This document shows positions 34,830-43,352 of a DNA stretch of 64,000 nucleotides, piece after piece. The stretch is taken from contig JANQOU010000008.1 of assembly GCA_028285585.1 (NCBI GenBank), positions 52,298-116,297 of the forward strand, in the 5' to 3' direction. A program made the position numbers and the translations under genes. Under the pieces are notes generated by a model that had not been told where the DNA came from, did no database searches, and saw only the letters and a list, made by a program, of their open reading frames with translations. This DNA comes from Acidimicrobiia bacterium (lineage in GTDB: Bacteria > Actinomycetota > Acidimicrobiia > Spongiisociales > ZC4RG35). Each line of letters starts with the position of its first letter. The first letter of the stretch is position 1.

Positions 34830-35741
34830 TCATCCGCCGAGTGGCACCCCTTTTGTTGGCGGAAACCGGTCGCTGCCTGCGAGTAGCGCGTATGCCTCCC
34901 AAGCCACTCCAGTCGCTTCGTAGTGGTCGACACCGTTGGCTCGCGCAATGGTGAACATCTCATGGGTCAGAGCACTGAACGGGACCGGAATGCCCATGTC
35001 CTGGGCTACATCAAGTCCAAAACCGATGTCCTTGGCCATCCAGGACTTTCGCAACTTGAACTCGTGGCTGAGCATGATCTTCATCACTCGCTCGAGAGCG
35101 GGAGAGAAGTTTCGCGACGAGCGGATGAACGACTCAAAATCGTCTTCACTCATGCCGGCAGCAGTCACCCACGTATAGACCTCCATCATGCTCATGTGCA
35201 TGATCCCGCTGAGCATCGCATTGGCGGTCTTGACCAGCTTGGCGTTGCCGAGCTCGCCCATGTAGACGACGCTCTGGCTCATCGCATCCAACAATTCGTG
35301 GTGCGCCTCGATCAGGTCCTGGTCTCCAGAGGCCCAGGTACGGAGGGTCCCTGCCGCAGCCTCTTCTTCGACTCCATTGACGGAGGCATCGATCATCCGC
35401 CATCCGGCCGGTCCCAATCGACTGTCGAGATCCAGCACCGATTTCTTGTCGATGCTGCTGAAATCGATCCAGATCCGTCCGCCGCTCGACGCATCGAGGA
35501 GCCCGCCATCCCCAACAGCTACCTCCTGAACAGCCTCAGACGTTGGAAGCATCGAGAGCACGACGTCAGTTGACTCGGCGACCGTCGCCGCAGAGGCTGC
35601 GTAAGTAGCGCCTTCGTCCTCCAACGGTCGACAACGCTGCCGATCCACGTCGTTCACAACGAGACGGAACCCGGACTCGAGAACGTTCCGCGCCATTCGG
35701 CTACCCATTCCACCGGTTCCGATGAAGCCAACCGTTGTCAC
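34830..35741 (-). CDS. 3-hydroxyisobutyrate-dehydrogenase-family enzyme
   Basis: 303 residues of the beta-hydroxyacid dehydrogenase family: GFIGTGGMGSRMA at 5-17, the DASVNGVEEEAAAGTL substrate motif (usual DAPVSGG region, here altered), and catalytic K171 in LVKTAN. Relatives act on 3-hydroxyisobutyrate, tartronate semialdehyde or 2-(hydroxymethyl)glutarate. GTG 35741 follows a strong AAGGAGGAG. Third gene of the operon. Confidence 0.88.
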   Translation of the reverse strand: MTTVGFIGTGGMGSRMARNVLESGFRLVVNDVDRQRCRPLEDEGATYAASAATVAESTDVVLSMLPTSEAVQEVAVGDGGLLDASSGGRIWIDFSSIDKKSVLDLDSRLGPAGWRMIDASVNGVEEEAAAGTLRTWASGDQDLIEAHHELLDAMSQSVVYMGELGNAKLVKTANAMLSGIMHMSMMEVYTWVTAAGMSEDDFESFIRSSRNFSPALERVMKIMLSHEFKLRKSWMAKDIGFGLDVAQDMGIPVPFSALTHEMFTIARANGVDHYEATGVAWEAYALLAGSDRFPPTKGVPLGG

Positions 35742-35772
35742 CTTCTCCTCCTTCTCTGCGGGGCTGAGACGA

Positions 35773-36756
35773 CTACGACCTCAAGGCTGGAATCACGTTG
35801 TTCCCGAGTAGCTCGATCGATTCGTGCCATCGGTCAAAGCTCAGTCGCAAGTCGTACACGATGTGCTCGACGCCTACTTCCTCGAATCGCATGCTCTGCT
35901 CAACCACTTGGTCCGGCGTACCGGCGATGAGGGAGCCTTCGATGTCCGCGGCCGTCTCGAACTTTCCTGACGGTGGCTTCACCCACCACTTGCCCCGCTC
36001 GTTGGCCCACTTCAAGAGCCCTTCAACGCTGGTGCCGGCCCAAGCCTCCTCTTCGGTCTCAGCGATCGTCGTCGGGGGGACCACGCCGACCGTAGGCATC
36101 GGCCTGCCGTTCTCAGCGACCAGTTCCTTCATCTTGGCGACTCTCTTCTCGATCGTCTTCAGCGTGATGCGTCCCGGGATCCAGCCGTCGGCATACTCAG
36201 CCGCGCGGCGTGCCGAAGCTGGGGTGGCACCGCCGTACCAGAACGGGATCTTCGCCACAGGCTTGGGGTACACCGTCACGTTCTCGAACTGGAAGTGCTC
36301 TCCGCCATAGGAGACGTCGTCCCCGTTGAACAGCAACTCCGAGATCCGGGCGTTCTCCTCGACCAGTTCAGGCCTGAAGATGTCACCCATCCCGACCGCT
36401 TCGAACTCGTGGTCAAATGTCCCGGCGCCCCACCCTGCGATGATCCGGTCGCCGAACATATGGCTCATCGAAGCCAACGTGAACGCCGTCACGATCGGAT
36501 GGCGATATGGAATGAGCGTCGCTGTGCCCAGGGTCAAATCTTGGGTTACCGCTCCGACAGCGCTGAGAACCGTCAGCGGCTCGAGAAAATCCCGATCGGC
36601 CGCCTCAAACTCGCCGTGCGGCTCGAACAGAAGGTGATCGCGAACCCACACCGAGTCGAACCCGAGTTTCTCGGCGAGCTCACTGCCCCTCAGCAAGTAA
36701 TCGAGGTCGGTGTGGGCACCAAAGTGGGGTAGTAGAAGTCCGAATTTCATTGTCAT
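35773..36756 (-). CDS. LLM-class flavin or F420 oxidoreductase, regulon A
   Basis: 327 residues. Typical luciferase-like motifs: KFGLLLPHFG, DSVWVRDHL, ELAEKLGF, TLGTATLIPYRHP, AGWGAGTFDHEF, FWYGGATPASARRAAEYADGW. It may be a flavin monooxygenase or an F420-dependent reductase; the family alone does not decide. It overlaps the amidohydrolase by ATGA, implying tight co-expression. LLM next to a cyclic amidohydrolase fits ring oxidation or opening. Confidence 0.87.
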   Translation of the reverse strand: MTMKFGLLLPHFGAHTDLDYLLRGSELAEKLGFDSVWVRDHLLFEPHGEFEAADRDFLEPLTVLSAVGAVTQDLTLGTATLIPYRHPIVTAFTLASMSHMFGDRIIAGWGAGTFDHEFEAVGMGDIFRPELVEENARISELLFNGDDVSYGGEHFQFENVTVYPKPVAKIPFWYGGATPASARRAAEYADGWIPGRITLKTIEKRVAKMKELVAENGRPMPTVGVVPPTTIAETEEEAWAGTSVEGLLKWANERGKWWVKPPSGKFETAADIEGSLIAGTPDQVVEQSMRFEEVGVEHIVYDLRLSFDRWHESIELLGNNVIPALRS

Positions 36757-38147
36757 TGGGAACCAACCTGCTTTCCGTGGCCCGGCGCTCCTACGACGTC
36801 ACCGTTCACATATACGTCTGTGCCCCGCACCAGGGTCCTGGTCACAGCGCCCTTCACTTCTCGCCCGTCGTAAGGAGTCCAACCGATCTTCGACTCGACG
36901 TCGTCGTTTGTGATCACCCATTCCTGCTCGAGATCGACCAACGTGATGTCGGCGTCCTTGCCAACATCAAGAGAGCCCTTGGCGTGAAGATCAAAAATCC
37001 TCGCCGGAGCTCCGCTGGTGAGTTCGACCAACCGGTCGAGCGTCAGTTTCCCTTTGTTCATTGCGTCGATCATCAGCGGGAGTTGCTCCTGGATGCCCGG
37101 TGTTCCGGTATGGGCGGCCCACGCATCGGTCCAGCCGACTTCCTTCTCCTCTCGAGTGTGGGGAGCATGGTCGGAGGACAGCATGTCGATGCTCCCGTCC
37201 CTGAGCGCTTCCCACACCGCCTCCTGGTGATGTGGAGGCACCCAGTACGACAGAACGAAGGAGCCCTGCTCTTTGATGTCTTCCTCGGTTCCCAAGAAGA
37301 TGGTCCAGTGGTTGGTCTCCGAGCTGACGTCAACGCCCCGCTCTTTGGCCTCCTCAAGCATCTCTATCTGACGTTTGGTCTGCACGTGGACGATGTGGAG
37401 CTTGCAGCCGGTCGCCTCGGCCAGACGGAGCAGGGTCGCAGTGGCCGTGTCCCAGATCATCCCGTCTCCGGCTGCGAGCGTCTTGCCATAGGCCCAAGGT
37501 GAACGGTCACCTGCATCCCAGTAGCTCTGCTCTATCACGTCCATCAGAGACTGATCATGTGGGTGAACCATGAGACGGAGGCCGGTCTCGGCAACCGCCT
37601 GCATTGCCTTGTAGAGATCTCCGTGATCGTGCACGCCGATGGAGGAAGGGTGGGGATATGAGCGGCCGGTGTCCACAACCATGTAGATCTTGTAGGCGGC
37701 TACCCCCCGCTCCGCCATCCCGGCAATCTGGTCGGGGAGTTTCGCCGCGGGATTGTGGTTGTAGTCGACGATGCTCTTCTCGGCATAGAGGTCGAGAACA
37801 GCATCGAGATCCTCCGTCGTCATAGTCGGCGGGTCGAGGTTCGGCATCCCGAAGATCGTGGTGTAGCCGCCGGCGGCTGCGGCCGACGTGCAGGTGATCA
37901 AGTCCTCTTTGTGGGTGTATCCCGGCTCCCGAGTGTGAACGTGGACATCGATTCCGCCAGGAATCGCCAGTTTGCCCCTGGCGTCGATGACATCGGTCCC
38001 AGCGGGAGCCTCACCTCGCGCGACTATCCCGGCGATCTTCTCGTCCTCGATGATCAGGTCAAGAGGTTGCGGTTTGCCGTCCAGATAGACGTCTCCGTTG
38101 ATGACTGCTCGTCTCAATTTCTTTGGCTTCTGCTCGTCATGGTCCAC
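36753..38147 (-). CDS. Cyclic amidohydrolase (dihydropyrimidinase/allantoinase/dihydroorotase family)
   Basis: 464 residues. Metal ligands HVHTREPG (H69, H71), the probable carboxylated lysine K153 in AYKIYMV, later LMVHPHD and LHIVHVQT, and SSDHAPHT near the C-terminus. These enzymes hydrolyse cyclic amides or imides such as hydantoins. It leads the operon and has a GTG start at 38147. A -10 box TATACT lies at 38167-38162 under the regulon A operator. Hydantoinase, allantoinase or a new cyclic amidase are all possible. Confidence 0.85.
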   Translation of the reverse strand: MDHDEQKPKKLRRAVINGDVYLDGKPQPLDLIIEDEKIAGIVARGEAPAGTDVIDARGKLAIPGGIDVHVHTREPGYTHKEDLITCTSAAAAGGYTTIFGMPNLDPPTMTTEDLDAVLDLYAEKSIVDYNHNPAAKLPDQIAGMAERGVAAYKIYMVVDTGRSYPHPSSIGVHDHGDLYKAMQAVAETGLRLMVHPHDQSLMDVIEQSYWDAGDRSPWAYGKTLAAGDGMIWDTATATLLRLAEATGCKLHIVHVQTKRQIEMLEEAKERGVDVSSETNHWTIFLGTEEDIKEQGSFVLSYWVPPHHQEAVWEALRDGSIDMLSSDHAPHTREEKEVGWTDAWAAHTGTPGIQEQLPLMIDAMNKGKLTLDRLVELTSGAPARIFDLHAKGSLDVGKDADITLVDLEQEWVITNDDVESKIGWTPYDGREVKGAVTRTLVRGTDVYVNGDVVGAPGHGKQVGSQ

Positions 38148-38150
38148 TGC

Positions 38151-38166
38151 ATATCGTATACAGTAT
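38151..38166 (-). promoter_or_regulatory. Regulon A operator over the amidohydrolase promoter
   Basis: Minus strand ATACTGTATACGATAT. The -10 box TATACT (38167-38162) forms its left part, in the same register as at 30931 and 38261. Confidence 0.75.
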
Positions 38167-38260
38167 AGTAACGAGAGTCGTAGAGGTTCTCGCTGGAGGA
38201 AGAAAAACCGATGACCAACCGCACTACAAAGTCTGCTGCATCACCAAAACGGTATTCGGT

Positions 38261-38276
38261 AGACTGTATGCAAGTT
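38261..38276 (+). promoter_or_regulatory. Regulon A operator over the ABC importer promoter
   Basis: AGACTGTATGCAAGTT on the plus strand; ACTGTATGCA is identical to the site at 63630. The -10 box TAGACT (38260-38265) forms its left part. AGGAGG at 38281-38286 precedes the ATG at 38295. Confidence 0.65.
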
Positions 38277-38294
38277 CGATAGGAGGCTATCAAC

Positions 38295-39425
38295 ATGACG
38301 GACAAGAACGGTGGAAGACTCGCCAGACTTCTCGTCGTACTGACCGTGTTCGCCTTGGTGGCGGCCGCGTGCAGCAACGAAGGAGGTGGTGACACGACGA
38401 CGGAGGCCACGGAGGCTCCTGCCACCACAGCTGAGCAGGACATGGGGCCCACGACCACAGTGGTAGCCGTCGAACAGGCCGAAGGCCTGGCTGCCGTCTG
38501 TGAGTCGGGAGCAGAGGAAGGATCGTTCACCTACTGGGCGACGATCGAGCCTGACAACTTCTCAGAGATCGTCGCGCCTTTCGAGGCGAGATATCCCGAC
38601 ATCGAAATCGACTTTCTCTCGATTCGAGAAGAGGATGGCGCGCAGCGCATACTCACCGCCGTCGCAGCCGGATCCGAGATCGAGCCAGATCTCATCTACG
38701 GCAGCCAAGATGGGCTATTCCCGATCATCGATCGTGACCTGATCGACACGGAGTACGACTGGTCGCAGGTTGACGTCAATGACGACATGATCCATCCGAC
38801 CAACATGGTTCGGCTGTTCGTCGTCGGATTGGGCATCGCCTACAACACAAACCTCGCAACGCCGGATGATCTGCCTTCGACTTGGGAGGAGCTGCTCGAC
38901 GAGAAGTACGCGCAGGACCTGGTCATCGACCCCCGCGGCAACCCATTCGACCTGCTTTCAATCGCATGGGGCGAGGAGGCCACTCTCGACTACGCGACCC
39001 GACTCAAGGCGACAGTGGACCCGATCATCATCAAGGGTGGAACTGCCGGCATGACAGAGGTGCTTGCCGGAGGTGCCCTGATGACGACCAGCGGGCGAGC
39101 GGACTCCAATGCAGAGCTCCAGTCTGAGGGCGCTCCGATCGAGATGCACTACATGGACTTCGTGCCGATCAGGGTTCTGTACAACGGCCTGATGATCGAT
39201 GCTGACAATCCAAACGCAGCAGCTTGCTTCGCCGGCTGGCTGGCTACTGATGAGGGCAAGACAGCCTTCGAGTCAGTCGAGTTCAAGGCCAACGAGTTCC
39301 CACCTGAGGGTGTGCCTGGAGATGCAACTCTCGTGGCTGTGGAATCGGCAGACGATGCGGCGAGGGCCAACGCAACGGGAGCGATGGTCGCCGACATCCT
39401 GGCTCCGGATTTCGTGGACGAATAA
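38295..39425 (+). CDS. ABC transporter extracellular solute-binding protein (family 1)
   Basis: 376 residues. Lipoprotein signal with lipobox AAAC (about residue 22), a Thr/Glu/Ala linker, then a periplasmic-binding fold: FTYWATIEPDNFSEIVAPFEARYPDI, ILTAVAAGSEIEPDLIYG, PSTWEELLDEKYAQ, CFAGWLATDEGKTAFE. It resembles Fe3+/thiamine/phosphonate-type binding proteins, but that subgroup binds varied small anions and cofactors. It heads the importer operon and is divergent from the amidohydrolase operon, suggesting it imports the substrate. Confidence 0.87.
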   Translation: MTDKNGGRLARLLVVLTVFALVAAACSNEGGGDTTTEATEAPATTAEQDMGPTTTVVAVEQAEGLAAVCESGAEEGSFTYWATIEPDNFSEIVAPFEARYPDIEIDFLSIREEDGAQRILTAVAAGSEIEPDLIYGSQDGLFPIIDRDLIDTEYDWSQVDVNDDMIHPTNMVRLFVVGLGIAYNTNLATPDDLPSTWEELLDEKYAQDLVIDPRGNPFDLLSIAWGEEATLDYATRLKATVDPIIIKGGTAGMTEVLAGGALMTTSGRADSNAELQSEGAPIEMHYMDFVPIRVLYNGLMIDADNPNAAACFAGWLATDEGKTAFESVEFKANEFPPEGVPGDATLVAVESADDAARANATGAMVADILAPDFVDE

Positions 39426-39456
39426 GCAAGGAAACGCTGACCCAATAGGCGACGTA

Positions 39457-39494
39457 GCCTGGGGCGGGGTGACTTCGATCACCCCGCCCCAGGC
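39457..39494. terminator. Perfect 16-bp stem-loop between binding protein and ATPase genes
   Basis: Sixteen bases GCCTGGGGCGGGGTGA (39457-39472), six-base loop CTTCGA, and the exact complement (39479-39494). It sits 31 bases after the binding-protein stop and 18 bases before the ATPase ATG. No T-run follows, so partial termination or mRNA 3'-end protection is likely. Confidence 0.75.
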
Positions 39495-39512
39495 GCTCGC
39501 AAGGACGAATTC

Positions 39513-40652
39513 ATGATTTCAGTCTCGAATCTGGTCAAGGAGTTTGAGGTCGACGACGGCAGCAAGGTGGCAGTCGACGGCATTTCCTTCGACCTCGCCG
39601 AGGGAGAGTTTTTCACCCTTCTGGGCCCGAGTGGGTGCGGGAAGACAACCACGCTCCGATCCATAGCGGGCCTGGAAAAGCCAACTTCCGGAACGATCTC
39701 GATCGACGGCCGGAAGGTATTCGAAGACAGAGTGCTGGTGCCGGCCAATCGTCGCGAACTGGGGATGGTCTTTCAGTCGTACGCCGTGTGGCCTCACATG
39801 TCTGTCTTTGACAACGTCGCTTTCCCACTGACAGTTGCCAAAGAGCGACTGACGAAGACCGCTATCCGAAAGAGAGTCCATGAAACCCTGGAGCTCGTCG
39901 ATCTCGGTGGCCTCGAAGATCGCATGTCAACCCAACTGTCCGGCGGCCAACAGCAAAGACTCTCCGTGGCGCGGGCCCTTGTTCGCCAGCCGAAGCTGCT
40001 GCTGCTGGATGAGCCGCTTTCGAATCTCGACGCGAAACTGAGAGAGAGGATGCGCACTGAGTTGCGCGTGATCCAGCAGCGCGTCGGGATAACAACGCTC
40101 TTCGTGACACACGACCAACTCGAGGCGCTCTCGATGTCAGATCGAGTAGCGGTGATGAACGACGGCCACATCGAGCAGGTAGGAGAACCTCAAGAGGTCT
40201 ATCACGACCCGGCCACCGCTTTCGTTGCTCACTTCATCGGTGGGGCCAATATGTTCGAGGGGGTCGTTGAGTCGATCGAAAGCGATGGCTCTGCCGTAAT
40301 CAACACAGAACTCGGACCGATACTCGGTCGAGGGTTGCACGGGCTTCAGGTAGGCGGCAAAGCAGTCGCAGCCATCCATCTCGAAGACGTGCAACTGACC
40401 ACGGACGCTGCCAGCGCAGCGACTCGGAACAACGTATTCGACGGAACCATCACACTGAGCTTGTTCAACGGGCCCTCGATCAACTACATCGTTCGGATCG
40501 GACCGCTAGAGATCGAAGCCCAACTCGGTGGCTACGACGCTTATGAGAACGGCACGCAGGTCAAGGTGGTGTTCCCCAAACGGTTCATCCGAATCTTGTC
40601 GGAGGACAACGCGGCTGCCGAGATAGCCAAAGAGGACAAAGCCGACCAATGA
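39513..40652 (+). CDS. ABC importer ATP-binding protein, FbpC/PotA type
   Basis: 379 residues: Walker A GPSGCGKTT (38-46), Q-loop FQSYAVWPHM, signature LSGGQQQRLSVARAL, Walker B LLLLDEPLSNLDAKLRE, H-loop VTHDQ. The C-terminal TOBE-like domain begins after about residue 240. AAGGACG lies before the ATG. It overlaps the permease start by ATGA. It powers the importer with the fused permease and family 1 binding protein. Confidence 0.93.
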   Translation: MISVSNLVKEFEVDDGSKVAVDGISFDLAEGEFFTLLGPSGCGKTTTLRSIAGLEKPTSGTISIDGRKVFEDRVLVPANRRELGMVFQSYAVWPHMSVFDNVAFPLTVAKERLTKTAIRKRVHETLELVDLGGLEDRMSTQLSGGQQQRLSVARALVRQPKLLLLDEPLSNLDAKLRERMRTELRVIQQRVGITTLFVTHDQLEALSMSDRVAVMNDGHIEQVGEPQEVYHDPATAFVAHFIGGANMFEGVVESIESDGSAVINTELGPILGRGLHGLQVGGKAVAAIHLEDVQLTTDAASAATRNNVFDGTITLSLFNGPSINYIVRIGPLEIEAQLGGYDAYENGTQVKVVFPKRFIRILSEDNAAAEIAKEDKADQ

Positions 40653-42433
40653 CCAAGGTCGATCCGGCCCACGATCCAGCGGTCACGCTGGAGAACCAGA
40701 TCCCTGACTCTGACGACAAGCCGCGTCGGATCAGAATCACCGGCCGCGGCCTCTACATGTTCGGCACGGTGGCCCTTCTCGTCTACTTGATCCTGGGGCC
40801 CCTTGGCGTCCTGATATTCAGCAGCTTCAAGAAGACCGAGGGCACCCTTCCCTTCGAGGCCGCATCAGAGTGGACTCTTGAGAACTACCAGGACGTCTTC
40901 CTCTCCACATCGACTTACGAAGTCATGGGAAACACGGCCATTTACGCAGCCGGAGCCTTGATCCTCAGCTTCACGATCGCGATTGCCCTCGCTTGGCTCG
41001 TGGAACGAACCGACATGCCGGGTCGGACCACCATCTACATCCTCGTGATCGCCGCGCTGGGGATCCCAGCTGTCATTGCCGGGATCTCCTGGGGTCTTCT
41101 CGGCAATCCAAGAATCGGCGTTGTCAACGTCTTCATCCGTGACCTGTTTGGCATGGAAGGGCAAGGGCCGTTCAACGTTTTCTCACTCTTCGGGATGATC
41201 GTCGTCCAGGCCATCACGATGGTCCCGGTGACGTTCCTCCTGATCGCAGGTGCCTTCCGCGCAATGGACGCATCCCTCGAAGAGGCTTCGGTTGTCTCCG
41301 GTGGGAGCTTCCGCCAGACGACCTCGCGCATCACCCTCCCGGTTCTGGCGCCGGCCATACTGTCGGCGTTCATCTACCAAATCGTCACGGTCGTGGAGTC
41401 GTTCGACATCCCGCTCGTGCTCGGCCTCAGAGCCGGAATCTCTGTCTTGAGCACCCAGGTGTTTCTGGAAGTGATCCCGGTAGGAGGGCTTCCCAACTAT
41501 GGCGTGGCAAGCACCTTCAGCGTGCTGATGCTCGTTCTGGCCCTGGGACCGCTCATCTACTACCAGCGAATCATCGCACGAGCCGAGCGGTACAGCACCG
41601 TCACCGGCAAGGACTACCGCCGCAAGAGGTATTCGCTGGGCAAGTGGAAGCCCTTGGCAATCGGAGGAGTATTTGTCTACATCCTGCTGGCGCTGATTCT
41701 TCCTCTGGGCATTCTGTTGTGGACGAGCCTGATCCCGTTCTACCAAATTCCCAGCGCAGCGGCGATGGAGATGGTGAGCCTCAAGGCGTATCGGGAGATG
41801 TTCGAGAGCCCCTTCTTCCTCGAGAGCCTCTGGAACACGCTCGCGGTGGGCGTGTCGGTCGCCATCGCCGCAATGCTCATTGGGATGATGACCGCCTGGA
41901 TCGTGGTTCGCATGTCGACCAAATGGTCAAAAGGCCTCGACGTCCTCGCCTACACGCCACACGCGATGCCAGGCGTGATCATCGGCACGAGCATCCTGCT
42001 TATCTACTTGGTCTTCCCCATCGGCATCCACGGCACCATCTGGATCATCGTCATCGCCTTGGCGACTCAATACACAAGTCTGTCGACTCGCTCCATGAAT
42101 GGCTCGATATCCCAGATTCAGGTCGGCCTGGAGGAGGCCGGAGAGGTGAGCGGAGCCTCCCAAAGCCAAATCTTCCGAAAGATCCTGCTCCCACTCATCT
42201 TTCCCCCATTCATCAACGGAATGCTGTTGATCTTCCTACTGGCGATTCGGAACCTCACTCTGGCTTTGATCCTCTCTTCGCCAGACTCCGTTCTGCTGTC
42301 AGTTCTGATATTCACCCGTTGGGACGCAGGTCAGACGGAAGAGGCTGCCGCGTTGGGGATGGTCATGGTCACCATCACACTGATTCTGGCGGTGTTCCTG
42401 AGGCGATCTACTGCCTTCGGCGAACCCAGGTGA
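40649..42433 (+). CDS. ABC importer permease, fused two-unit (FbpB-like)
   Basis: 594 residues with about twelve transmembrane segments in two repeated halves. Each half carries an EAA-type loop that docks the ATPase (ASLEEASVVSGGSFRQTTSRITLPVLAP near 210-235; LEEAGEVSGASQSQIFRKILLPLIFPPF near 495-520). Fusion of both permease units is common in Fe3+/thiamine-class importers. Last gene of the operon 38295-42433. Confidence 0.93.
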   Translation: MTKVDPAHDPAVTLENQIPDSDDKPRRIRITGRGLYMFGTVALLVYLILGPLGVLIFSSFKKTEGTLPFEAASEWTLENYQDVFLSTSTYEVMGNTAIYAAGALILSFTIAIALAWLVERTDMPGRTTIYILVIAALGIPAVIAGISWGLLGNPRIGVVNVFIRDLFGMEGQGPFNVFSLFGMIVVQAITMVPVTFLLIAGAFRAMDASLEEASVVSGGSFRQTTSRITLPVLAPAILSAFIYQIVTVVESFDIPLVLGLRAGISVLSTQVFLEVIPVGGLPNYGVASTFSVLMLVLALGPLIYYQRIIARAERYSTVTGKDYRRKRYSLGKWKPLAIGGVFVYILLALILPLGILLWTSLIPFYQIPSAAAMEMVSLKAYREMFESPFFLESLWNTLAVGVSVAIAAMLIGMMTAWIVVRMSTKWSKGLDVLAYTPHAMPGVIIGTSILLIYLVFPIGIHGTIWIIVIALATQYTSLSTRSMNGSISQIQVGLEEAGEVSGASQSQIFRKILLPLIFPPFINGMLLIFLLAIRNLTLALILSSPDSVLLSVLIFTRWDAGQTEEAAALGMVMVTITLILAVFLRRSTAFGEPR

Positions 42434-42554
42434 ATTCGACCCCGGACACGAGAATAGGTAGGGCTGAGAGGCCATTGTTGGTGCACGACTCGCGCAGTTG
42501 GCGTTTTTGGTGCCGGACTTAGGTGAGCAGAACGTCAACGATCGCAGCTAGCTC

Positions 42555-42570
42555 CGAAAGAGGCCTTTCG
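42555..42570. terminator. Short hairpin between convergent importer and FMN reductase genes
   Basis: CGAAAG, loop AGGC, CTTTCG: a 6-bp stem in the 263-base gap 42434-42696. A weak candidate terminator; the rest of the gap shows no convincing gene. Confidence 0.3.
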
Positions 42571-42696
42571 CTCATCCGTCCTTCTGCGCCTGACCGTGGC
42601 GTTTTCTCAAGTCCCGCAATGGCCTCTGGACTTGCCGACAACGGTGCGGGTCCGTTGGCCCATAGAGGGGCTGATCGAGATCTGGGCCTGATGGCT

Positions 42697-43335
42697 CTAC
42701 GTCGATAACTGCGCTTGGCGTTGCATGGCCGCCATCTCGACCACCTGGTGGCCCACAAGTTCGAGTTGCATCGCGGCCTTTGCATCCTTGACTTCGCCCG
42801 AGCCATCGAACAGAGAATGCGAAGCCACGAGTGCCGCTCCGAACGGAGTAGGCCAGCCACGTAGGGCGTGTGCCACGGTTCGTAAAGTGTCCAAGGTAGC
42901 AACGGCCGCTTGGGGTCCACCAGCGAGGGCTATGCACCCAACTCCCCGGCCCTCCAGGTAAGGCCTTTCCTCGTCGCTGAGCTCCTCGAGATAGTCGAGT
43001 GCATTTTTTATCATGCCCGAAATTGTGCCGTGGTAGCCAGGCGAGGCCACGATTACTCCATCAGCCCTGCGAACAGCTGATAGAAAACGGCGAACCCGAG
43101 CCGAGACTTCAGCGACGCCAGGTCCGTACAACGGAAGATCAAGAGCCTCCGAGCCGAGAAGTTTCGTCTCAGCTCCCGCCCTGGCCGCGCCACCCAAGGC
43201 GTGAGCTAGAACCCGTTCTGTACCGGAGGAGCGCCGTGTGGTTCCCCCAATTCCGATGATGCGGACCCCCTCGGCGAGGGGGTCCGCATCATCGAGAGGA
43301 GGCCGGAGAATCACATCTTCAGTCTTCCATCCCAT
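42697..43335 (-). CDS. NAD(P)H-dependent FMN reductase family protein
   Basis: 212 residues of the flavodoxin-like reductase fold: VRIIGIGGTTRRSSGTERVL (FMN phosphate loop), DLPLYGPG, ADGVIVASPGYHGTISGMIKNALDYLEEL. These proteins supply FMNH2 to two-component monooxygenases. It follows the peptide-type binding protein in one unit and probably serves the LLM enzymes of regulon B. Confidence 0.9.
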   Translation of the reverse strand: MGWKTEDVILRPPLDDADPLAEGVRIIGIGGTTRRSSGTERVLAHALGGAARAGAETKLLGSEALDLPLYGPGVAEVSARVRRFLSAVRRADGVIVASPGYHGTISGMIKNALDYLEELSDEERPYLEGRGVGCIALAGGPQAAVATLDTLRTVAHALRGWPTPFGAALVASHSLFDGSGEVKDAKAAMQLELVGHQVVEMAAMQRQAQLST

Positions 43336-43352
43336 GTCCTACACCGTTGCAC

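Noticed and set aside
42519..42920. Minus-strand frame in and beyond the FMN reductase region
   Set aside because: Its last 20 residues look protein-like, but it overlaps the reductase in another frame and has no recognisable domain.
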